Assembly (NCBI GenBank): GCA_964630295.1
Contig: CAZVTU010000004.1
Coordinates: forward strand, 1-19,082
Reading direction: 5' to 3'
DNA from: CAZVTU01 sp964630295
Lineage (GTDB): Bacteria; Patescibacteriota; Minisyncoccia; Minisyncoccales; RBG-13-42-11
DNA length: 19,082 nucleotides
The position numbers and the translations under genes were made by a program. Shown piece after piece: positions 1 through 6,634 of this stretch; positions within the stretch are counted from its first letter, which is position 1, and each line of letters starts with the position of its first letter. A model generated the notes under the pieces. That model saw only the letters and a list, made by a program, of their open reading frames with translations, did not search any database and was not told the DNA's origin.

Positions 1-1077
1 CAAGTAGTCAGAATTTAACCAATAAACATTTCTTATTTTTTCGGAGAATCTGCTCAAAAAAACTTTATCCCCGGTTCTTTTATTAGGTAAAAAATCTTTG
101 AGATAGAAAATCCAAATTTCATAATCCGAAGAATAAACTACTTTATTAGAATCGGGAGAAATTTTATAATAATTTATCGGCTCAAAGAATTTTTCAAAAA
201 TTTTTGTTTCAGGGTTAAATAAAAATAAAGTTTTTCCTTCTTTTAAAAAAATCAAACTCGAAAGTACTTTTAAATTGTATTTCGTTTCTTGTTTTATTGG
301 AAAAGCTTTCTCGGTTAATTTATCGTTGTTTTTAAATAAGTACCCAAATTTATCTAGATAATAAACATCACCCTTAACTTCTTGATAGGTTAGTACATCT
401 TTAATTGGTGGAGAAGGGGAGGTAATTTCAGTTATAGTAGGAGGTGTTTGGCTTAGAGATAAGGTAAAGTATTTTATTTCTTCTCCTACACCAGTTTCTA
501 AAATTATTCTTTTTAAATCTTTAGAGAATTCTAAATTAAGCAAATTAACTTCTTTTAGGGAAATATCTTTATCGTTAATTAAATGGATTTTAAATTTATT
601 ATTTAAGTCATAGAGTTTTAAACTCCAGTTGTTTTTTTCTTTTTCTTTTAAAATTATTTTTGTCTGATCCGGAGAAAACCAAAAACTTTCAATATTTTTT
701 GTTAAGATTTGAAAATCGAAATTCCGAGGAAATAGAATAATATTTTTTGCCTCAGTGACCTCTTTTTCTTTTATTTCTAATGTTTTCTGCCAAGAGTAAT
801 ATCCTGCCTTTTTTACTTCAATTTTATGTTTTTTCGGTAATAAATTTTCAATTAAAATTGAACCAAAGAAAAAATCAGTTTTTTCTTTTAATTTTCCATC
901 TAGATAAATTTCTGCTTGTTTTGGCAAGATCTTTAAAAAAAGACCACCAGTTTGACTGAATTTTTTATTTTCAAGATCTAATCTATACCCCTGAGAGTAG
1001 AGAACTACAAAAGGAGCAACCAATAAAAATAAAATTGAACAAGTCAAAAAAAGGACTGTTCGTGTTTTTTTTGTCAT
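1..1077 (-). CDS. PEGA-domain protein with TolB-like propeller repeats (3' end outside window)
   Basis: An open frame of 359 codons runs from an ATG at 1077 leftwards off the window edge with no stop, so the C-terminus is missing. Residues 1-6 are basic and about 8-28 are hydrophobic, a signal anchor placing the rest outside the membrane. Residues about 45-118 look like a PEGA domain: AEIYLDGKLKEKT is followed by a KKHKIEVKKAGYYSWQ stretch, the usual surface beta-sandwich pattern. After that come repeats of the type FWFSPDQTKIIL and YKISPDSNKVVY, as in TolB/WD40-like propeller blades. Such proteins are common and uncharacterised in Parcubacteria; a cell-envelope binding role is an inference. 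It is divergent from the TPR gene, and no SD precedes the ATG. The start is chosen because the signal anchor begins there. The domain reading is fairly sure; the function is unknown. Confidence 0.75.
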   Translation of the reverse strand, partial: MTKKTRTVLFLTCSILFLLVAPFVVLYSQGYRLDLENKKFSQTGGLFLKILPKQAEIYLDGKLKEKTDFFFGSILIENLLPKKHKIEVKKAGYYSWQKTLEIKEKEVTEAKNIILFPRNFDFQILTKNIESFWFSPDQTKIILKEKEKNNWSLKLYDLNNKFKIHLINDKDISLKEVNLLNLEFSKDLKRIILETGVGEEIKYFTLSLSQTPPTITEITSPSPPIKDVLTYQEVKGDVYYLDKFGYLFKNNDKLTEKAFPIKQETKYNLKVLSSLIFLKEGKTLFLFNPETKIFEKFFEPINYYKISPDSNKVVYSSDYEIWIFYLKDFLPNKRTGDKVFLSRFSEKIRNVYWLNSDYL

Positions 1078-1085
1078 ACTTTTAT

Positions 1086-1114
1086 ATCTTAACCGATTGA
1101 CAAATTTAAATCAA
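1086..1114 (-). promoter_or_regulatory. Possible leaderless promoter of the PEGA gene
   Basis: On the minus strand TTGATT (1114-1109), a 17-base spacer and TAAGAT (1091-1086) would start transcription about 2 bases before the ATG at 1077, giving a leaderless message. The -35 box is weak. The element overlaps the stronger promoter of the TPR gene on the other strand. Confidence 0.35.
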
Positions 1115-1125
1115 TTAATTAGAAT
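1097..1125 (+). promoter_or_regulatory. Sigma70-type promoter of the TPR gene
   Basis: TTGACA (1097-1102), exactly 17 bases, then TAGAAT (1120-1125): one mismatch from the full consensus. Transcription would start near 1132, leaving a leader of about 27 bases that contains the SD-like AAGGGGG at 1145-1151. Confidence 0.75.
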
Positions 1126-1158
1126 AAGTCATTAAAAACTGAATAAGGGGGTACCAAG

Positions 1159-1803
1159 ATGGCGAAAGTTTTAGAAGAAGCCCAGAAATTGTACAGCGAA
1201 GGGAAATGGCAGGAGTCAGATAAGCTGATTGCTAACAATCTATCTAATTTAAAAGATAGAGAGGAATTTGCCGAAGCACTTCGATTGAGAGGATGGAACC
1301 GGTATTATTTAGGAATTAAGGGCCCGGCAGATCATAAAGAAGAGAATCTCTCTATGTCTAAGGGAGCTTTTCTGGAAGCTCTAGACAACACTATTGATAG
1401 GAAAAAGAGGGTTTCGATTCTTAATGGTTTACCCCTGAGTCTTTGGCTTCTAAGTGAAAAAGATGAAGCTTGGCAGAAGAGCGATCGGGCTATTAGGGAG
1501 TTCCCGGACGAACCATCGGTTTGGAACACCCGGAGTATTCTTTGTCGTTGGGCTAAGGACTTCAAACAGGCTATCGAGGTTTGTGAGAAAGTTTATGTGA
1601 CAGCTTTGTATCGAAGAGATTACCGAACTGCCGGCCACGGCAAACAAAACAGAGGAGACGCTTTAAAGGAATTAGGCCGTATCGAAGAAGCGAAATTAGA
1701 TTATGCTGCCGCCGTCGGTCTTTATAGAGATTTCGAAAAAGTAACTGGCGAAAGCGCAGCATTCCACATTGAAGGAGCAGCCCAAAAACTAAGAAGTCTT
1801 TAA
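1159..1803 (+). CDS. Tetratricopeptide-repeat-like soluble protein
   Basis: A 214-residue protein that is helical throughout, with no signal peptide or membrane segment. Helix pairs resembling TPR units are visible at about residues 5-30 (AQKLYSEGKWQESDKLI), 97-130 (LLSEKDEAWQKSDRAI), 131-150 (AKDFKQAIEVCEKV) and 163-192 (GDALKELGRIEEAKLDYAAA), with the small and aromatic positions typical of TPRs. TPR proteins scaffold protein-protein contacts; no partner can be named. The start is supported by AAGGGGG seven bases upstream, one of the few SD-like sites in the window. The gene stands alone, with its own near-consensus promoter and a strong terminator. It is richer in GC than its neighbours (28 of 60 bases at 1321-1380, against 16 of 60 at 4621-4680, both counted by eye), which could reflect acquisition or strong expression. 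Confidence 0.8.
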   Translation: MAKVLEEAQKLYSEGKWQESDKLIANNLSNLKDREEFAEALRLRGWNRYYLGIKGPADHKEENLSMSKGAFLEALDNTIDRKKRVSILNGLPLSLWLLSEKDEAWQKSDRAIREFPDEPSVWNTRSILCRWAKDFKQAIEVCEKVYVTALYRRDYRTAGHGKQNRGDALKELGRIEEAKLDYAAAVGLYRDFEKVTGESAAFHIEGAAQKLRSL

Positions 1804-1815
1804 GGTTTAAGTGAG

Positions 1816-1850
1816 GCGCTCAGCCATTGGCTGAGCGCATTTTATTTTGT
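1816..1850 (+). terminator. Rho-independent terminator after the TPR gene
   Basis: A perfect 10-base-pair stem, GCGCTCAGCC (1816-1825) with GGCTGAGCGC (1829-1838) and a three-base ATT loop, is followed by ATTTTATTTTGT. It separates the TPR gene from the MFS gene, whose ATG is only 24 bases past the stem. Confidence 0.92.
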
Positions 1851-1862
1851 TAAAATAATTTA

Positions 1863-3059
1863 ATGTCAATTTTTCCCAAAATTGAAAAGATTACCAGGGA
1901 TGCGGCAATTTGCCATTTTTTATTAATGTTTGGTTATAAAGTCTTTGCTCTCTATTTTCCTTTGTTTTTGGTAACTAAGGGAATGTCTTTGCCAGAAGTA
2001 GGGTATACTTATTTACTGATTTATCTTCCAATTGCCCTCTCTGCTCCTTTTGTTGGTTTTTTAAATCATAAAATAAACCCAGCTATTTTAGCTTCTCTGG
2101 GAGTTTTAGGTTATGCTATTTATGCCTCGGGCATGATTTTGATTATAAACCCTGTTCTTTTTTATTTCTGGCAAGTTTTATTAGGAATTTCGGCTGCCTT
2201 ATTTTTTGTTTCAGCTCGGGCAATTTTAATAAGCACTTCCTTGGAAAACTATAACCGGGCTTTTGGTTGGTTTTATTCCGCTCCTTTTTACGCTGATGCC
2301 ATAGCCCCGGCAGTGGGAGCTGCCTTTATTTGGCAATTTGATTTTTTAGGAGTTTTTATTTTCAGTTTAGTTTTACAATTTCTGACCGCTATTTTTTGTT
2401 TTACTCAATTAAGAAAAAGAGAGGTTAAACCACTTGATAAATATTTTAATTTCGAAAAATTTCAAGAAAACTATCAAAGAGTTTTCCAAACGATAAAAAC
2501 TAAAACTGTTTTGCCTTTTCTTCTGGCCTCCCTTTCAATTTTATTTTTAGCTGGATTTTATCGGGCTTTTTTTGTTCTCTTTTTAAAAGACGAACTTCTT
2601 TGGTCAGAGAATTTAATTTTAATTTTTATTTCTATTTTTTCTTTTTTATTTTTACCAATTTCCCTCTTTTTAATTCGCCACTTAGGGAAAATTCCAAGTG
2701 AAAAAAATATTTTTCAAGGAAGTATAATTTCAGGACTTTTTTCAATTCTCTTTGGAACGGCAATGCCTTTTTTGAATTTTCTTAACATCTTGTTAATTAA
2801 TCTAGGCCGGTTATCGGGAGCTTTAATTTGTAATGCCGGTCGGTCAGGATTAGTTTCTCAAAGATTAAAAGACCAACCTGAAGAGGCTGGAGCGGTAGAT
2901 ACTATTTTTGCTCCTTTGGGAGTGGCTTTGGGAGCCTTGATTTCTGGAGTAGTTGTTGGATTTTTGGGCTATCAGTTTTTATTCATTCTGGGTGGAATTT
3001 TTGTGATAATAATTGGAATTTCAATGAAAAAAGTTGCTAAATTTGGAAAATTAAGGTAA
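1863..3059 (+). CDS. Major facilitator superfamily transporter
   Basis: A 398-residue, very hydrophobic protein with about twelve membrane spans in two halves of six, joined by a polar loop at about residues 180-215 (KREVKPLDKYFNFEKFQENY), the classic MFS layout and length. Between spans 2 and 3, FLNHKI stands where MFS proteins carry a basic motif A, but the motif is degenerate, and RLKDQPEEAGAVDTIF lies in a late loop. It should be a secondary carrier in the cytoplasmic membrane; the substrate cannot be read from sequence. It is the first gene after the TPR terminator and runs into mreB with a 12-base gap, so it may lead that operon. There is no SD before the ATG; TAAAAT at 1851-1856 is a weak -10 candidate and would make the message leaderless. 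Confidence 0.8.
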   Translation: MSIFPKIEKITRDAAICHFLLMFGYKVFALYFPLFLVTKGMSLPEVGYTYLLIYLPIALSAPFVGFLNHKINPAILASLGVLGYAIYASGMILIINPVLFYFWQVLLGISAALFFVSARAILISTSLENYNRAFGWFYSAPFYADAIAPAVGAAFIWQFDFLGVFIFSLVLQFLTAIFCFTQLRKREVKPLDKYFNFEKFQENYQRVFQTIKTKTVLPFLLASLSILFLAGFYRAFFVLFLKDELLWSENLILIFISIFSFLFLPISLFLIRHLGKIPSEKNIFQGSIISGLFSILFGTAMPFLNFLNILLINLGRLSGALICNAGRSGLVSQRLKDQPEEAGAVDTIFAPLGVALGALISGVVVGFLGYQFLFILGGIFVIIIGISMKKVAKFGKLR

Positions 3060-3071
3060 TATATTTTTAGT

Positions 3072-4082
3072 ATGAAAAAGATTGGTATTGATTTAGGAAC
3101 TTGTAATTCTTTAGTTTTTATCCCGGGCAAAGGGGTGATTTTGCAAGAGCCTTCAGTAGTGGCAGTGGCACTTGAAGAAAATAGAATTTTGGCAGTTGGT
3201 GAGGAAGCTAAAGAAATGACTGGTCGCACTCCAGACACTATCAGGGTTTATCGTCCCCTTAAAGATGGGGTAATTGCTGATTTTCGGGTTACTCAAGCCA
3301 TGCTTAAATATTTTATTGAAAAAGTAGCAGGTTTTTGGCGTTTTTTAAAACCAGAATTAATGATCGGAGTACCAGCTGGTATTACTTCTACTGAGAGAAG
3401 GGCGGTAATTGAAGCTGCTCTTAACGCTGGAGCCAAACAAGCTTTTTTAGCAAAAGAACCCATTCTAGCTGCCATTGGAGCTGGCATTCCCATTAATTCT
3501 TGTTCTGGCAATATGATCGTTGATATTGGTGGGGGAACATCAGAGATAGCGGTAATTTCTTTAGGTGGAATAGTTACTTGTAGCTCAATTAGAGTTGGAG
3601 GAGATAAGATGGATCTAGCTATTTCAGATTACATCAAGCGAAAATATAATTTAGCGATTGGGGAACAAACAGCCGAAGAAATAAAAATTAAAATTGGTAC
3701 TGCTTTACCAGAAACCAGCGGAAAAGAAGAAAGAAAGTTAGAAATTCGCGGCCGGGATTTAATTTTAGGTTTACCTCGAACCATTAAAATTTCATCTAAT
3801 GAGATCGCTGAAGCAACCGCTGACATTATTTCAGAAATTATTCAAGTAATAAAAACTGTTCTTAGAGACACCCCACCAGAGTTATCAGCTGATATTATTG
3901 ACAAGGGAATGATACTTTCGGGAGGCGGAGCTCTTTTGAGAAACATTTCAGAGAGAATATCTCAAGAAACTGGCGTTCCCTGTTTTTTAGCTGAAGATCC
4001 ACTGACTTGTGTTGTTCGTGGCACGGGAGTAGTTTTAGAAAATTTAGATTTGTATAAAAAAAGTATTATGAGTAAAAAATAG
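3072..4082 (+). CDS. mreB: MreB-family actin homologue, divergent copy 1
   Basis: 336 residues that align by eye along the whole length with bacterial MreB. Phosphate-1 loop IGIDLGTCNS is at 4-13, EPSVVAV at 26-32, VGEEAKEMTGRTP at 42-54, phosphate-2 loop VDIGGGTSEIAVISLGGI at 150-167, IRVGGDKMD at 173-181, the adenosine site LSGGGALLR at 282-290 and a C-terminal EDPLTCVVRGTG at 308-319. MreB forms ATP-dependent membrane filaments that guide wall synthesis. Two departures stand out. The protein begins at the first beta-strand with no N-terminal amphipathic leader, and the usual EEP of the active-site region reads AKEP (127-130). It lies 2 bases before holB. A paralogue with the ordinary features is at 7862. 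No mreC or mreD is in the window. The family is certain; which filament role this copy has is not. Confidence 0.93.
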   Translation: MKKIGIDLGTCNSLVFIPGKGVILQEPSVVAVALEENRILAVGEEAKEMTGRTPDTIRVYRPLKDGVIADFRVTQAMLKYFIEKVAGFWRFLKPELMIGVPAGITSTERRAVIEAALNAGAKQAFLAKEPILAAIGAGIPINSCSGNMIVDIGGGTSEIAVISLGGIVTCSSIRVGGDKMDLAISDYIKRKYNLAIGEQTAEEIKIKIGTALPETSGKEERKLEIRGRDLILGLPRTIKISSNEIAEATADIISEIIQVIKTVLRDTPPELSADIIDKGMILSGGGALLRNISERISQETGVPCFLAEDPLTCVVRGTGVVLENLDLYKKSIMSKK

Positions 4083-4084
4083 TT

Positions 4085-4960
4085 ATGTTGATAGGTCATC
4101 AAAAACAGTGGGAGTTTTTAAAAAAATCAGCGGAAGCTAACAGAATCTCTCAGGCCTATTTATTTGTAGGACAAGAAAAATTAGGGAAAAGAAAAGTAGC
4201 TTTGGATTGGGTTTCTTGGCTTTTTAATCAAGATATTCAAAATGGTCAACATCCAGATTTAGTGTTAATTAGTCCAGAGAATAAGGAAATTCAAATTAGT
4301 CAAATTAGAGAACTTATTTGGAAATTGTCTCTTAAACCTTATTCAGCCCCTTTTAAAGCTGCCATCATTGATGAAGCACATTCAATGAATCAAGAAGCCC
4401 AGACTGCCATTTTGAAAACTTTAGAAGATCCAAAAGGTAAAGCTCTTTTAATTCTAATTAGTAGCGAGAGTCAATATCTTTTTCCCACTATTCTTTCTCG
4501 AGTTCAGATAATTAAATTCTTTCCAGTGAGAAAAGAAGAGATTAAAAATTATTTAAAGAAAGAAAAAAAGACAGAAAAAGAAGCAGAAGAGATTTCAAAA
4601 TTTTCTTTAGGAAGACCAGGAATGGCTGTAGATTTTGTTTCTTTTCCTAAAAAATTCGAGAAATTTCAAAAGAGGATAAAAGAACTCGATGAAATTTCTA
4701 AATCAGATTTAGTTATTCGTTTTCAGTATGCTAAAGTTTTATCTCAAGACCCCCAAGATTTAAGAGAAACTTTAAGTATCTGGTTAAATTATTTTAGGAA
4801 TCTTCTACTTTTTAAGATAAGTAAGCCAGAAAAAATTGATCAACATTATTTAGTTAAACTAAGTAATATTATTCGGAATATTCAAAATATTAGTTTTTTG
4901 ATATCTACTACTAATGTTAATCCTCGTTTAGCTCTGGAGAATTTAATGTTAGAAATTTAA
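4085..4960 (+). CDS. holB: DNA polymerase III delta' subunit-like clamp-loader ATPase
   Basis: 291 residues with the clamp-loader AAA+ layout: ISQAYLFVGQEKLGKR (21-36) at the Walker A position, IQISQIRELIWKLSLKPYS (69-87), the Walker B region AAIIDEAHSMN (92-102), AQTAILKTLEDP (105-116), and a sensor/SRC region LSRVQII (137-143). The P-loop is degenerate (GQEKLGKR), the SRC cysteine is replaced by valine, and the zinc-binding cysteines of tau/gamma subunits are absent. All three point to delta' rather than DnaX. The length is close to that of other delta' subunits. Delta' completes the complex that loads the sliding clamp onto primed DNA. The gene sits 2 bases after mreB and 4 bases before frr, with no SD of its own, so translational coupling is likely. 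Confidence 0.85.
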   Translation: MLIGHQKQWEFLKKSAEANRISQAYLFVGQEKLGKRKVALDWVSWLFNQDIQNGQHPDLVLISPENKEIQISQIRELIWKLSLKPYSAPFKAAIIDEAHSMNQEAQTAILKTLEDPKGKALLILISSESQYLFPTILSRVQIIKFFPVRKEEIKNYLKKEKKTEKEAEEISKFSLGRPGMAVDFVSFPKKFEKFQKRIKELDEISKSDLVIRFQYAKVLSQDPQDLRETLSIWLNYFRNLLLFKISKPEKIDQHYLVKLSNIIRNIQNISFLISTTNVNPRLALENLMLEI

Positions 4961-4964
4961 TAAA

Positions 4965-5528
4965 ATGTATCAAGAAATTATTGATAAAATTAAACCTGAA
5001 CTCGATAAAGTTATTGTTTTTTTGGAAAGAGAATTATCAAAAATCAGAACCAGTCGAGCTACCCCATCTTTAGTTGAAGATGTAGTAGTTGAATGTTTTG
5101 GCCAAAAATTTCCTTTGAAACAATTATCCGCTATTTCTACCCCTGAGCCAAAACAAATTTTAATTCAACCTTGGGATAAATCTTATATTGAAGGAATTGT
5201 CTCAGCTTTGGAGAAAACAGGTATTGGAGCTAACCCTATTGTCGATAAAGATGTCATTAGAATAAATCTCCCCCCTCTAACTGAAGAGTATCGAAGAAAT
5301 TTACTTCGAATTATTTCTGAAAAACAAGAAGAGGCCAGAAAAACAATTCGTCATTGGCGAGAAGAAGCTTGGGCAGAGATTCAAGAAAAAACCAAAAATG
5401 GCGAAATACGTGAAGACGATAAATTTAGAGCAAAAGATAAACTTCAAGATTTAATTGATGAGTACAATAAAAAGATTGAAGAATTGGGAGAAAAAAAAGA
5501 AAAGGAAGTTTCCGAACAGATTAAATAA
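4965..5528 (+). CDS. frr: Ribosome recycling factor
   Basis: 187 residues, the normal length. The N-terminal helix carries LSKIRTSRATPSLVEDV (44-60), the family's RTGRASP-type signature. The central domain has the expected IQPWDKSYIEGIVSALE (92-108), GIGANPIVDKDVIRINLPPLTEE (111-133) and RR, then two long charged helices with ARKTIRHWREEAW where most homologues have RvsIRNiRRdA. With EF-G the protein splits post-termination ribosomes into subunits. The C-terminal helix is unusually lysine/glutamate rich (EELGEKKEKEVSEQ). It is packed between holB and rseP with gaps of 4 and 2 bases. In many bacteria uppS, cdsA and dxr lie between frr and rseP; here the two genes abut. Identification is secure. 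Confidence 0.95.
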   Translation: MYQEIIDKIKPELDKVIVFLERELSKIRTSRATPSLVEDVVVECFGQKFPLKQLSAISTPEPKQILIQPWDKSYIEGIVSALEKTGIGANPIVDKDVIRINLPPLTEEYRRNLLRIISEKQEEARKTIRHWREEAWAEIQEKTKNGEIREDDKFRAKDKLQDLIDEYNKKIEELGEKKEKEVSEQIK

Positions 5529-5530
5529 CT

Positions 5531-6634
5531 ATGAGCATAACTATTTTAATCGCTATAATCAGTATAGTCGGTCTGCTGGTTATCCACGAATTTGGCCACT
5601 TTGTTGTTGCTAAAAAATTTGGTTTAAAAATTGAAGAATTTGGGGTTGGTTATCCTCCGAGAATATTTGGGAAAAAAATTGGTGAAACCTTGTATTCTTT
5701 TAACCTTTTACCTTTTGGAGCTTTTGTTAGGATTCCTGGGGAAGAAGGAGAAAAAAGTAATCTCGAGGATTTTCAGCAATTTTCTGGAAAACCAATCTGG
5801 CAAAGATCGTTAATTATTTTAGGCGGAGTGGTTTCTTTTTGGATAATAGCAGCAATTTTATTGAGTATTGTTTTTGGGATTGGCGCTCCCACTGCTATTT
5901 CTGATAATGAATCAGGTTCTCTGATTAATTCCAAGGTTCAAATCTTAGCAGTGGCTTCTGATTCACCAGCTGAAAAGGCAGGAATTAGAGCGGGAGACAC
6001 GATATTAAAAGTCAAAAGTCAAAAGTCAGAAGTCAAAAGCGTTGATAAGGTCATTGAGGTACAAGAGTTTACGGAAAAGAATAAAGGTGAGGAGATTATT
6101 TTAACGATTGAAAGAGGTAAAGAAGTTTTTGACGTGACGTTGGTGCCAAGAGTTTCTCCTCCAGAAGGTGAAGGAGCAATGGGTGTGGCTTTAGTGAGAA
6201 CAGCTTTAATTTCTTATCCTTGGTGGCAAGCGCCAATTAAAGGAATTGAAGCTACTATTAATTTGACTGGAGCTGTGATTCGGGGTTGGGGTGAAGTTTT
6301 AGGAAGTTTAATCCGAGGAGAAGGTCTGCCTAAAGGTACTCAGTTTATGGGACCGGTTGGGGTAACAGTTTTAATTGGCCAGGTTGCTCAAATTGGAATC
6401 AATTACTTTTTACAATTTATTGCCATTATCGCAATTTATCTTGCTATTTTAAATATTCTTCCGATTCCTGCTTTAGACGGAGGAAAATTATTATTTCTTG
6501 GAATCGAAAAAATTAAAGGGAGACCTCTTAATCCAAAAATAGAGCAAAACATTACAGCAGTTTTTTTTGCTTTATTAATAATTTTAATGGTTGTCGTTAC
6601 CATTAAAGACATATCAAGAATATTTAAACCATGA
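5531..6634 (+). CDS. rseP: RseP-like site-2 zinc metalloprotease
   Basis: 367 residues of an intramembrane M50 protease. HEFGH (19-23) in the first membrane span is the zinc-binding HExxH. A second span lies at about 95-117, a PDZ domain at about 133-208 (SPAEKAGIRAGDTILKV), and the third zinc ligand region NILPIPALDGGK (308-319) sits in a late span. The C-terminus is a further span (342-357). The family cuts transmembrane anti-sigma factors and leftover signal peptides. No anti-sigma factor is nearby, so its target is unknown. Inside the PDZ domain residues 159-171 are encoded by a 7-base tandem repeat (separate entry), just after the conserved AGDTIL strand. The stop overlaps the proS start (ATGA). 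Confidence 0.93.
   Translation: MSITILIAIISIVGLLVIHEFGHFVVAKKFGLKIEEFGVGYPPRIFGKKIGETLYSFNLLPFGAFVRIPGEEGEKSNLEDFQQFSGKPIWQRSLIILGGVVSFWIIAAILLSIVFGIGAPTAISDNESGSLINSKVQILAVASDSPAEKAGIRAGDTILKVKSQKSEVKSVDKVIEVQEFTEKNKGEEIILTIERGKEVFDVTLVPRVSPPEGEGAMGVALVRTALISYPWWQAPIKGIEATINLTGAVIRGWGEVLGSLIRGEGLPKGTQFMGPVGVTVLIGQVAQIGINYFLQFIAIIAIYLAILNILPIPALDGGKLLFLGIEKIKGRPLNPKIEQNITAVFFALLIILMVVVTIKDISRIFKP
6007..6041 (+). repeat. In-frame 7-base tandem repeat inside rseP
   Basis: Five heptads in a row: AAAAGTC three times, then AGAAGTC and AAAAGCG. They encode KVKSQKSEVKSV in a PDZ loop. Seven bases per unit shifts the frame each time, so the peptide repeats only every seven residues, and no unit creates a stop. 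The period matches the intergenic palindrome at 8915-9033 and the inserts in gatA and pheT. Confidence 0.8.

Noticed and set aside
1827..1856. A promoter for the MFS gene (TTGGCT ... TAAAAT)
   Set aside because: The -35 candidate is poor and lies inside the terminator stem; only the -10-like TAAAAT is reasonable, which is not enough to list.
5631..5813. A 60-codon plus-strand ORF inside rseP
   Set aside because: It is out of frame with the strongly conserved RseP N-terminal region and has no homology or start signal.
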